This document shows, piece by piece, positions 6,563-14,247 of a DNA stretch of 21,313 bases; the first letter of the stretch is position 1; each line of letters starts with the position of its first letter. Source of the stretch: Fidelibacterota bacterium. Its GTDB lineage: Bacteria > Fidelibacterota > UBA2242. Position numbers and translations under genes: made by a program. The stretch covers positions 1 through 21,313 of the forward strand of contig DPVY01000061.1 in the NCBI GenBank assembly GCA_003527965.1. The letters are read 5' to 3'. Below the pieces are notes generated by a model. That model was not told where the DNA came from and searched no databases. It saw only the letters and a program-made list of their open reading frames with translations.

Positions 6563-7816
6563 CTATTGTTCTTTCATGGTTAGTATTTCCAAAAAAGGCC
6601 GGCTATCGGCATTTTGGCTGGATGTATTATAAAAACTTATGGTCGAGATATTTAAATTTGTCGGCGGCGACCACAGAACGATTCCATAGTTATCGATATA
6701 GTTACTGGTAATGCCTTGAATTACCTTCTTGACATCAATTACCGCATCGTTGTCCGTACTTCCAATCGGATGCAGGTGATCATAGACCTGATGCATAGGA
6801 TTATAATCCGAAGTATCATTCACGGCGGAATCCGGTATCGTTACATAAAGACTGAAATTTTCCCCGTATAATTGGCTCTGGTCTTGATTAATATTTAAAT
6901 GTAAACAGGCTTTGGCTATTACTGCATTTTTGTCCCGAATTAGATTTTTTAAATTAAAATTCAAACGGGCAAAAGACATTCGACCGGCACTGATTGACAG
7001 ATTTTTATCAATATCCACATTATCCTTAAAAGATATTATTGATAGGTCTTCGGAGGGTATAATTTTTATACTAACGGTATCGCCATCCTGGATGTAAGAA
7101 ATCTCTAACCACGGATAATGAGTTTCTTCACTGGAATAGAAGGCCTGTACGCTGGCTATTGCGGTGTCGGCCTGCTGTAAAACCAGGGTATAGTCATTAT
7201 TTCCGGCATGCCAATCCAGTAAAATACTATCCAGCAGAACACTTTTGACAGTTATAGTATCGGTTTCGTGGAATGTAAAGGAAGTGAGATAATCAACCGT
7301 GTGGTCCGCTAAAACAAAGTTCTTATAGTTACTACTATCTTCCGACCAGGGATCATCCCCATTGTTATAAAGCCGAGAAATTGATATATCAACGGAATCC
7401 GCCGACTCTCCTGAGGATTGGAATTGATGATAGGTTTGCAAATTCAGAGACACCGATATGAGTGAATCCAGGGTATCCGGCAGAGTGCTCAGATTCGCAA
7501 ATTTTAATAATGTATAAGCATAAATATGTTCATCGTTGCCAACAAATAAAACCCCAGAGCCGCCTAAATTCGGTTCTATAGTTCTCTGGTCAAAGTTCAG
7601 AGAGTCAGACGGAATAGTGATTGTTTCGAATATTAAGGGTGCTTTGTCGATCGGCAGAGTCGGTATTTTTTCTTCACATGCTCCCAAAACCAACAATATA
7701 ACAAGAAGCCACCATTTATAGACTGAAATGGTAGCAAGATAAGGCTGTTGATTTATTGAGCGCCGGGAACGGCGATCCTTTTGATTATAATTTTTCCACA
7801 ATTCTAATAATTTCAT
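6563..7816 (-). CDS. Lipoprotein with two DNRLRE/DUF4270-like beta domains
   Basis: 417 aa. A hydrophobic segment (about 35-44) ends in lipobox LGAC, giving lipidated C47 after an unusually long basic N-terminus. No later ATG, GTG or TTG starts just before the signal, so ATG at 7816 is kept; it overlaps the upstream gene by 32 bases. Two halves look alike. Residues 205-240 (GNNDYTLVLQQ to FYSSEETHYPWLEISY) and 373-412 (YIDNYGIVLWS to FYNTSSQNADSRPFLEI) share a strand, an FY-S motif, and proline-aromatic-LEI at the end. This pattern fits DNRLRE-type beta sandwiches, and the location after a half-size glycogen synthase recalls the DUF4270 lipoproteins of Bacteroidetes. Cell-surface or periplasm-facing outer-membrane lipoprotein; function unknown. 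Confidence 0.7.
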   Translation of the reverse strand: MKLLELWKNYNQKDRRSRRSINQQPYLATISVYKWWLLVILLVLGACEEKIPTLPIDKAPLIFETITIPSDSLNFDQRTIEPNLGGSGVLFVGNDEHIYAYTLLKFANLSTLPDTLDSLISVSLNLQTYHQFQSSGESADSVDISISRLYNNGDDPWSEDSSNYKNFVLADHTVDYLTSFTFHETDTITVKSVLLDSILLDWHAGNNDYTLVLQQADTAIASVQAFYSSEETHYPWLEISYIQDGDTVSIKIIPSEDLSIISFKDNVDIDKNLSISAGRMSFARLNFNLKNLIRDKNAVIAKACLHLNINQDQSQLYGENFSLYVTIPDSAVNDTSDYNPMHQVYDHLHPIGSTDNDAVIDVKKVIQGITSNYIDNYGIVLWSPPTNLNISTISFYNTSSQNADSRPFLEILTMKEQ

Positions 7817-8624
7817 CTGCTAACTTTTGCCATTCTTCCGGAGATTCATTCTCAAGATTATAAGTTGTAATTTTTGATTCGCTATCTTTAAACAAACGTT
7901 TAAACGCAGGATCAGCTTTATAAGTTTCCAGCAGATCTTCTTTGTTATTTATCACCAGGGTATGATCGCAGATCTGATGAGCAGCGGCAACACAATCCAT
8001 TTTATCGCCATCCTCTATTAAAGCCGAATCGAATTCCGTCAGCCCAATGTTTTTATAATCTTCTATCTTATACTTCGAATTGAGATTTTTTGACTGCAAT
8101 ATCTGGAGAATTTTAACGCCCTCAAAATAGGATTTGTCCAATATATTGGACTTAATCAGTAATGGGACCAAACTCATTTGCCAATCATTACAGATAATTA
8201 CTTCCGGCTTCCAACGTAAATAATTTAAGGTTGTTAACGCAGCCGACGCAAAATAGCCGAATCGCCAGGCATTTCGTCCAAATTTTGATTCAGGCTGCTC
8301 CTCATATAAGCCAGGCGCTTCATTCGTGTAATAATTTTCATGTTCGAGGAAATAGACCTGAACTTTTGTATTTGGAATAAAAGCCGACTTTACACTGGCC
8401 ATGATGGTCTCATTATTAAACTGAAGCTCCATATCCCTCAATCGAATAACTTCGCGCAGGACATAGCGTCTTTCGCTAATGAAAGAGTACTTCGGCATCA
8501 TTACCCGGAAGTCAAATTTTCTTTCATTGAATACTACCGGTATCTCTTTTGAAAAAGATGCCAGGTGATAGCTCTCCGCAAAGGGAACTATCTCGGACGT
8601 TAAAAAATAAATTCTTTTGATCAT
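7785..8624 (-). CDS. Glycogen/starch synthase-like protein, N-terminal half only
   Basis: 279 aa, against about 480 for full GlgA. It resembles the N-terminal Rossmann half of GT5 glycogen synthases: IYFLTSEIVPFAE (5-17), FRVMMPKY (39-46), VQVYFLEHENYYTN (88-101), AWRFGYFASAALTTL (119-133) and KPEVIICNDWQMSLVPLL (139-156). The ADP-glucose-binding KxGGL motif expected right after the first strand is absent (AESYHLASF instead), and the C-terminal sugar-nucleotide-binding half is missing altogether. The region of the GlgA HN motif after strand ILQ is also unrecognisable. It is therefore probably not a glycogen synthase in the enzymatic sense; a binding or scaffold role, or pairing with another subunit, is inference. 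It is the first gene of the envelope block. Confidence 0.75.
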   Translation of the reverse strand: MIKRIYFLTSEIVPFAESYHLASFSKEIPVVFNERKFDFRVMMPKYSFISERRYVLREVIRLRDMELQFNNETIMASVKSAFIPNTKVQVYFLEHENYYTNEAPGLYEEQPESKFGRNAWRFGYFASAALTTLNYLRWKPEVIICNDWQMSLVPLLIKSNILDKSYFEGVKILQILQSKNLNSKYKIEDYKNIGLTEFDSALIEDGDKMDCVAAAHQICDHTLVINNKEDLLETYKADPAFKRLFKDSESKITTYNLENESPEEWQKLADEIIRIVEKL

Positions 8625-8791
8625 AATCCTACTTCACAAATTGTTTAACGTTTTTTTTTTAATACTCACTTTTAGGGGCTGTTGTATTTATTTCAAAACT
8701 TTTCTTATTTTAATTTATGACACCATCTCAAGACTGGAATTTACTGAATTCCCTTAAAAATACAAAGGCAAATTTAAATAATTCAAACAGT
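8625..8791. other. Gap between rodA and the glycogen-synthase-like gene
   Basis: 167 bp without a gene. It holds a perfect 6-bp inverted repeat, GGAATT at 8736-8741 and AATTCC at 8747-8752 with a 5-nt loop, without a T-run on either side. It also holds a run of ten or more T at about 8651-8660 (A-run on the minus strand) about 30 nt before the downstream gene. This is the likely promoter region for the envelope block, because it is the largest gap upstream of it, but I cannot pick out a clear -35/-10 pair. Confidence 0.4.
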
Positions 8792-10033
8792 TTACCGGGA
8801 CCGTTCCATACTAAGGTTCCAGACCACCCCAATTAAGATGAAACAGAGTATAATAAATGAACCTCCATAACTTAAAAAAGGAAGCGGTAAACCCGTTACA
8901 GGCATTAGTCCAATTGTCATCGCGACATTAATAACGACATGAAAAAACAAAACACTGGCTACCCCGATAACAACCAGAGAACTAAATCGGTCTCTAAGGC
9001 GAAAAGCTGTATTGATTAACAATACTGTAAGCAAAAAGAACAAAATCAGGACCGCAGCCACTCCAATAAATCCGTACTCTTCTCCTACAACTGAAAAAAT
9101 GAAGTCATTATGCTGTTCCGGTAAAAATTTCAGGTGAGTTTGGGTGCCATTGCCCAGTCCCTTCCCAAATATTCCGCCGGATCCAATTGCAATCTGTGAC
9201 TGAATTACCTGATACCCGGATCCCTGGGGATCGGCTTCGACATTAAAAAGCGTTAAAATTCGGTTCTGCTGATACGGCTTCAGGCGATTCCAAAGTACCG
9301 GAGTAAGAAACCCAAGCGACAAATTCAATACAAACAGTACAATGGCCAGCCAGATTTTCTCATTACTTAAATACAGCACAATAAGCACAAAAACAACCCA
9401 GATAAAAAAAGTGTAAAAATTAAACGCAGTTAAAATACTGATAACCGGCGCTATAATAATGAATAGGTGATAGGCTCGTGCTCCTGCCCAGATTAACATT
9501 GGAAAAACCAGTAAAATATAAATCATAGAAGTTCCTAAATCGGGCTGCCGTAAAACGATTGCCAGGGGTAATAATACCAGCAACAGCGGCATAATCAAAG
9601 ACCTGAAACTTGAGATAACCAGATCATTTTTGGACAAATAGCGGGCAACCCCAAGAATAACAAATATTTTCATAAACTCCGAGGGCTGGAAATGAAACGG
9701 CCCTAAGACCAACCAACGATGAGTTCCGGCCATAGAACTTCCAATAAAAAAGGGCGAGAGTATCAGAACAATTCCGAACCAATAAAAAATGTATGCGCCA
9801 TTAAAAAGAATTTTCTTCTGGGTGAAAACAAGTATTAGAGATGATAAAATTCCGAATAGTATCCAAATCAATTGTTTACCAACTACTTTTTTAAAAAACG
9901 GGGCGTCAACATGAATGGACGCGCTGTAAAGAGCAACAAGTCCTGCCATACAGAGCAGAAAGACTGTGAGAAACATAAGAAAATTAGTGTTGAGCGTTGA
10001 ATTATCTATCCAGTTATTTTGCTTCAATATCAT
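8792..10033 (-). CDS. rodA: Peptidoglycan glycosyltransferase RodA
   Basis: 413 aa SEDS-family integral membrane protein with about ten hydrophobic segments. It polymerises lipid II into glycan strands during rod elongation, working with the class-B PBP encoded immediately upstream. Motifs: GTHRWLVLGPFHFQPSEFMK (103-122), RQPDLGTSM (162-170), ADPQGSGYQVIQSQIAIGSGG (267-287) containing the expected catalytic aspartate D268, FLPEQHNDFIFSVVGEEYG (303-321), and GLPLPFLSYGGS (381-392). The start overlaps the end of mrdA by 20 bases, so the two are translationally linked. It ends the elongasome operon; a 167-bp gap follows with no strong terminator visible. Confidence 0.97.
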   Translation of the reverse strand: MILKQNNWIDNSTLNTNFLMFLTVFLLCMAGLVALYSASIHVDAPFFKKVVGKQLIWILFGILSSLILVFTQKKILFNGAYIFYWFGIVLILSPFFIGSSMAGTHRWLVLGPFHFQPSEFMKIFVILGVARYLSKNDLVISSFRSLIMPLLLVLLPLAIVLRQPDLGTSMIYILLVFPMLIWAGARAYHLFIIIAPVISILTAFNFYTFFIWVVFVLIVLYLSNEKIWLAIVLFVLNLSLGFLTPVLWNRLKPYQQNRILTLFNVEADPQGSGYQVIQSQIAIGSGGIFGKGLGNGTQTHLKFLPEQHNDFIFSVVGEEYGFIGVAAVLILFFLLTVLLINTAFRLRDRFSSLVVIGVASVLFFHVVINVAMTIGLMPVTGLPLPFLSYGGSFIILCFILIGVVWNLSMERSR

Positions 10034-11837
10034 TCACTTTCGTGCTTACAAATCGTTGTCGGTTTAGATTTTCAGAGCAGTACTTAAATAATTTTGAGGC
10101 AATCCGGGCGGCTTCTCCGCCACCGGATCCGCCGTGCTCAACAAGTACCGCCATTGCCGTCACCTGTTGATTATCTTTAGAAAACCCGATAAACCAGGAA
10201 TGTGAATCACCATGAGGATTTTGGGAGGTTCCGGTCTTCCCGTACACATCCAAGCCTTTTACTTGCGCTGCCCGTCCCGTACCGGTTTGAGAATTAACAA
10301 CTTCAAACATTGCTTCACTGATAAACTCCCAGGTGGATTCTGAAATATCCGTTATGGAATCTGATTTTACCGGATTGAACTGATAGAATTGATTTTTCTC
10401 CCGATTAAAATATTTCAATCCCAGATGGGGAGCACATAATTTGCCGTTAGTTGCCAGGGCGGCTGAAAAACGAGCCATCTGTATCGGAGTAACTATTAAA
10501 TCCCCCTGACCGATCACCAGATTTAATTTATTCCCTTCCGCCCAACCACCGACGCCATATTTTTTATCTAAAAGGGCTTTATCGGGCACAGCCCCGGGAG
10601 ACTCTACATATAAATCGATGCCGCTTATCTCACCAAATCGGAATTTTTTCGCATACTCAGCCCACAAATCAATATCCATTTTCCGAATCAGATTATAAAA
10701 ATAGACATTGCAGGAATTGACCAGGGCATCGTGTAAATCCATTTTCCCGTGACCGGTTAATTTCCAACATTTAAAAGTTCGACGCCCAAGTTTAAAACTT
10801 CCCCGGCACCGTATTTTCATCTTTGGATCGATAATATTATTCTCAAGAGCTGCTATAGCGGCAATCAATTTAAAAGTAGAGCCGGGCGGATAAATCCCCT
10901 GCGTAACACGATTATACAGAGGACGATCCGGATCAGTACGCAAAGTATCCCAGATCTCTGATTTAACAATCCCGGAAAACAGATTGGGCGAATAATCCGG
11001 TTTGCTGACCAACGAAAGTATTTCTCCATTTGTCGCGTCCATTATCACAATGGCGCCTTTGTTACCACCGAGAATTTCTTCCGCATATTGTTGTAGCCCG
11101 AGGTCTATGGTCAGATAAAGATCATTACCAAACTCCGGCACGACACTACGTTTATCCTGGATCGTACCGACTTCCTGACCAAAAACATTCACCTGAATAT
11201 AGCTGAAGCCTCGTTTACCGCGCAAAACACTTTCATATTCACGTTCAACACCCTTCCAACCGATTAAATCACCCGATCGATAGCCATAATCTTTAATTGT
11301 TTGCAAATTTTTTACATTCACTTCTCGGACGTACCCAAGGACATGGCTTAAATTTGCATGAGTTGGAAATGACCGTATCGGTTCGAGAGAATAAAGCACT
11401 CCGGGTAATTCCAGCCGGCGTTCTTCCAGCTCCGCTAAAGTCTGAAAATCTATGTCTTCCATAATCCTTACCGGTAAAAATTGACCGCGCCAATTCTTTT
11501 TTACCCGACGCTGAATTTCCTTTTCGGATACATTTAAAATCTCACTAAGAGTAGTATACGCCGTCTTATCTTTTCCGACTTCAAAGGGGATGATGTCTAC
11601 ATTATACTGGGATTTGTTTTCAGCAATAATATTACCGTTCCGATCGTAAATAATCCCTCGCGGCGCCTGTTGAGAAACCACTCGAATCCGGTTAGCCTCG
11701 GCAATACCGGCAAAGCGGCTATGTTGTACAATCTGAAGTTGATATAATCGTGCGCCCAGGATTACAAACAGCGTAAATATGACCAATAAAAAGATATTGC
11801 GCCGCGCTTCATTGACATTATTCTGAGAGTAAAACAT
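10014..11837 (-). CDS. mrdA: Penicillin-binding protein 2 (peptidoglycan transpeptidase)
   Basis: 607 aa class-B PBP that cross-links lateral wall peptidoglycan together with RodA. One N-terminal membrane anchor (about 14-30) is followed by the dimerisation/pedestal domain with RGIIYDRNG (60-68). The transpeptidase domain has all three signature motifs: catalytic serine S320 in STFK (320-323), SCN (375-377) and KTG (534-536, continuing TSQNPHGDSHSWF). C344 and C357 with GHGKMDLHDAL match the conserved CxG...CW...GHG stretch of PBP2 proteins. The ATG is 2 bp after the mreD stop and the 3' end overlaps rodA. Confidence 0.97.
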   Translation of the reverse strand: MFYSQNNVNEARRNIFLLVIFTLFVILGARLYQLQIVQHSRFAGIAEANRIRVVSQQAPRGIIYDRNGNIIAENKSQYNVDIIPFEVGKDKTAYTTLSEILNVSEKEIQRRVKKNWRGQFLPVRIMEDIDFQTLAELEERRLELPGVLYSLEPIRSFPTHANLSHVLGYVREVNVKNLQTIKDYGYRSGDLIGWKGVEREYESVLRGKRGFSYIQVNVFGQEVGTIQDKRSVVPEFGNDLYLTIDLGLQQYAEEILGGNKGAIVIMDATNGEILSLVSKPDYSPNLFSGIVKSEIWDTLRTDPDRPLYNRVTQGIYPPGSTFKLIAAIAALENNIIDPKMKIRCRGSFKLGRRTFKCWKLTGHGKMDLHDALVNSCNVYFYNLIRKMDIDLWAEYAKKFRFGEISGIDLYVESPGAVPDKALLDKKYGVGGWAEGNKLNLVIGQGDLIVTPIQMARFSAALATNGKLCAPHLGLKYFNREKNQFYQFNPVKSDSITDISESTWEFISEAMFEVVNSQTGTGRAAQVKGLDVYGKTGTSQNPHGDSHSWFIGFSKDNQQVTAMAVLVEHGGSGGGEAARIASKLFKYCSENLNRQRFVSTKVNDIEAK

Positions 11838-11839
11838 AT

Positions 11840-12316
11840 TTAGTAGGACTCGAAGGGAAAAATATAGTCAATTAAAATAAACGCCACCGACGTATAAATC
11901 GTCTCAGGAATTACGAACCGTAAAAGAATAAACTGGGTACTATAATCACAGGATTTATAGTTAATCAGATAAAATATTGCAAAATGGATGAAAATGATGA
12001 TTATATTCATTCCATAAAAAGTAAAATCATTTATTCGACTACGGCTATTCTTAAAATTCCCCGACAGAAACCCTGTGATTGTCTTGGTGAGAGCCGACAG
12101 CCCCAAAAAGGAGCCGATTCCAATAATATCGACGATCAATCCTATTCCAAACCCGTAGACTTGCCCGATTACCCGCCCTTTCAGAGCTGATACAAATAAA
12201 AGTAAAATCAAGACAAAGTCCGGTTTGATCCCCTGAATTGCCAACCAGGGAGATACTATTATATTTAACAGTATTGCCAATAGGCTGAATCCGATTAATA
12301 ATAGCACATTTTTCAT
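11840..12316 (-). CDS. mreD: Rod shape-determining protein MreD
   Basis: 158 aa from the ATG at 12316-12314. The frame also reaches a TTG at 12322 overlapping the mreC stop as TTGA; the ATG two bases after that stop is the simpler choice. A small, very hydrophobic membrane protein with about five segments, including KPDFVLILLLFVSALKG and GFGIGLIVDIIGIGSFLGLSAL, the region where MreD proteins are best conserved. It bridges MreC to MreB and the synthases at the inner membrane. Identification rests on hydrophobic pattern, that motif and its place between mreC and mrdA. Confidence 0.9.
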   Translation of the reverse strand: MKNVLLLIGFSLLAILLNIIVSPWLAIQGIKPDFVLILLLFVSALKGRVIGQVYGFGIGLIVDIIGIGSFLGLSALTKTITGFLSGNFKNSRSRINDFTFYGMNIIIIFIHFAIFYLINYKSCDYSTQFILLRFVIPETIYTSVAFILIDYIFPFESY

Positions 12317-12318
12317 AA

Positions 12319-13107
12319 TCAATAAGATAAAATCACAAATACTTCTTCAAGGGTGTCAATATCTACAACCGGGCGAATTATTACCGATTGAAATAATTTA
12401 TTTTCCGAACGATTCACTTCAATAACTTTACCAACAATCATATTTGGTGGATAAATTTTACTATAACCGGAAGTAAGTACTAACTCTCCCGGATAAATTT
12501 CCACTGTGTTTGGAATCTCACGTACTTCTGCTCTGCCGTCGGGGTGCCACCTCATGATACCCAGTGCCCTGGAATTCTGAAATTTTACACTGAGCCTGAA
12601 GTTCACATCCAAAAATATCTGCACTTGCGTGGTAATATCACCCACAGCGATTGTTTTCCCTACAATTCCTTTTGTGGAAATGACCGCCATATTCGGCTGA
12701 ACTCCCTCACGTTTACCAATATTTATCAAAATAGAATTGGCAATTGGCGTAGTTCCTTTATTGATCACCTTTGCCGGAGCCAACTCAAAAGTGGTGCTAT
12801 CAAGAAAGTTCAACATTTGTTTCAGGCGCCGGTTTTCTATATAGGCTTCTTTAAACTCAATATTTTGAAGTGTTAATTGCAGATTCTCACGCTTTAGCAC
12901 TTCATTTTCGGCAAGCAAACCGGACAGCTGGTTAATCCAGATTCCGGGAAAATGAATAAACGCAAATGTATCATCTATATCTCCCTGCAAGGACCGCACC
13001 CGAGGCACTTCGTTTATTAACAAAATAGAGAAAGAAACAGAGACAAGGATTAATAATAGTATGTATTCGTAAAAATCAAATAGTATTGCTATTATTTTTT
13101 TTACCAT
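12319..13107 (-). CDS. mreC: Rod shape-determining protein MreC
   Basis: 262 aa. A single N-terminal transmembrane segment (about 14-31) is followed by a coiled coil (about 58-100, LLAENEVLKRENLQLTLQNI and onward) and a two-lobed beta domain containing VINKGTTPIANSILINIGKREGV and the characteristic GIVGKTIAVG stretch, then LVLTSGYSKIYPPNMIVGKV. MreC is the periplasmic scaffold that binds and activates PBP2. AGGG lies about 4 nt before the ATG. It begins 111 bp after mreB, a gap large enough for its own promoter, and runs directly into mreD. Confidence 0.96.
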   Translation of the reverse strand: MVKKIIAILFDFYEYILLLILVSVSFSILLINEVPRVRSLQGDIDDTFAFIHFPGIWINQLSGLLAENEVLKRENLQLTLQNIEFKEAYIENRRLKQMLNFLDSTTFELAPAKVINKGTTPIANSILINIGKREGVQPNMAVISTKGIVGKTIAVGDITTQVQIFLDVNFRLSVKFQNSRALGIMRWHPDGRAEVREIPNTVEIYPGELVLTSGYSKIYPPNMIVGKVIEVNRSENKLFQSVIIRPVVDIDTLEEVFVILSY

Positions 13108-13111
13108 TTAG

Positions 13112-13213
13112 CCCTACTACGTAACTTAAAATATTTAATGTACCCAATGTAGTGTTTACAATTGATAGGTGGTTCTATATATCGAATCATTTTCACTAAA
13201 TAACGTTGTAGGG
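13112..13213. repeat. Imperfect inverted repeats spanning the mreB-mreC gap
   Basis: CCCTACTACGT at 13112-13122 and ACGTTGTAGGG at 13203-13213 are inverted copies matching at 10 of 11 positions, 80 nt apart. They lie 5 bp from the mreC and mreB ends of the gap. A smaller TGTA/TACA pair is inside. The element could fold into a long stem-loop in the mreB-mreC message, act as paired protein sites, or be a tiny relic element. No target-site duplication is evident. Confidence 0.4.
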
Positions 13214-13218
13214 TTAAT

Positions 13219-14232
13219 CTACACAAGCACTTCTTTGTATTTGTCCACATCTTCTACGATGACTCCGGTGCCTTTTACAACAGACAGAAGCGGCTCTTCG
13301 GCAACATTTACAGGGAGATCGGTTTCAACTCTGATGCGCTGGTCCAGACCTTTCAATTGGGCGCCACCACCCGTCAGAATAATACCACGGTCTAAAATAT
13401 CCGAGGATAATTCCGGGGGTGTCATCTCCAACGCCTGTTTAATGGCCTGGGTGATGAGATCTACAGTATCTTTTAAGCACTCCCTGATTTCAACCGATGA
13501 AACTTCTATGGTTTTTGGAATTCCGGCTACCAGGCTCCGACCTTTGACCGCAATAGTTGTGTCATTGATCGGCATAGCCGAACCAACAGTGCATTTTATC
13601 CTTTCCGATGTCCGTTCACCAATAAGAAGATTATGCTCAGATTTGAAATATTGAATTATCGCATCATCCATTTCATCACCCGCTACCCGAATTGATTGCT
13701 TGGTTACGATTCCATTCAGGGCAATAACAGCGATCTCAGTCGTCCCGCCACCAATATCGACAATAATATTTCCTATTGGTTTGGATATGTCAATTCCAAT
13801 TCCAATAGCGGCTGCGATAGGTTCTTCAACCAGAAACACTTCCCGGGCATTAGCGCGATCCGCCGATTCTCTGACCGCTCTTTTTTCTACTTCGGTTATA
13901 CCCGAAGGAATACAAATTACAATACGGGGTCGGGCAATTCTGCTCATGTTAATTTTGCGAATAAAGCCGCGCAGCATGGCGTCGGTCATCTCAAAATCGG
14001 CGATAACACCATCTTTTAAGGGTCGAATGGTAGTAATGTCCTGGTGAGTTTTACCAAGCATCTCTTTGGCATCGGCGCCGACGGCAACCACTTTGCCGTC
14101 ATGGCTGGACCTTGCCACAATACTTGGTTCATCCAGAATTATTCCTTTAGCCTTCATATATATCAAGGTATTCGCCGTACCAAGATCAATCCCAATATCG
14201 CCACCCCAAAAATTAAAAAACGAAAACCCCAT
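13219..14232 (-). CDS. mreB: Rod shape-determining actin homolog MreB
   Basis: 337 aa. Cytoplasmic ATP-dependent filament protein that organises the wall-elongation machinery. Actin-fold signatures are all present: phosphate-1 loop DLGTANT (16-22), IRPLKDGVIADFEMTDAML, IPSGITEVEKRAV, VEEPIAAAIGIG, phosphate-2 loop DIGGGTTEIAVI, and adenosine motif ILTGGGAQLKGLD. The short N-terminus MGFSFFNFWGGDIGIDLG includes hydrophobic residues of the kind that help MreB sit on the membrane. GGAG precedes the ATG by 5 nt. It starts 15 bp after purH, so mreB is likely read from a purine promoter as well. Confidence 0.98.
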   Translation of the reverse strand: MGFSFFNFWGGDIGIDLGTANTLIYMKAKGIILDEPSIVARSSHDGKVVAVGADAKEMLGKTHQDITTIRPLKDGVIADFEMTDAMLRGFIRKINMSRIARPRIVICIPSGITEVEKRAVRESADRANAREVFLVEEPIAAAIGIGIDISKPIGNIIVDIGGGTTEIAVIALNGIVTKQSIRVAGDEMDDAIIQYFKSEHNLLIGERTSERIKCTVGSAMPINDTTIAVKGRSLVAGIPKTIEVSSVEIRECLKDTVDLITQAIKQALEMTPPELSSDILDRGIILTGGGAQLKGLDQRIRVETDLPVNVAEEPLLSVVKGTGVIVEDVDKYKEVLV

Positions 14233-14247
14233 ATTATCTCCAATTAT

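Noticed and set aside
7742..7775. GC-rich hairpin (CGCCG TTCC CGGCG on the minus strand) near the lipoprotein start
   Set aside because: It lies inside the coding frame and no T-run follows; probably a codon-composition effect.
7785..8624. Annotating the half-length GT5 protein as a functional glycogen synthase
   Set aside because: The KxGGL motif and the entire C-terminal half are missing, so the enzyme name would mislead.
13169..13654. 161-codon open frame on the plus strand opposite mreB
   Set aside because: Antisense to a fully conserved mreB; its protein is low-complexity Ser/Thr-rich with no family motif, as expected of a shadow frame.
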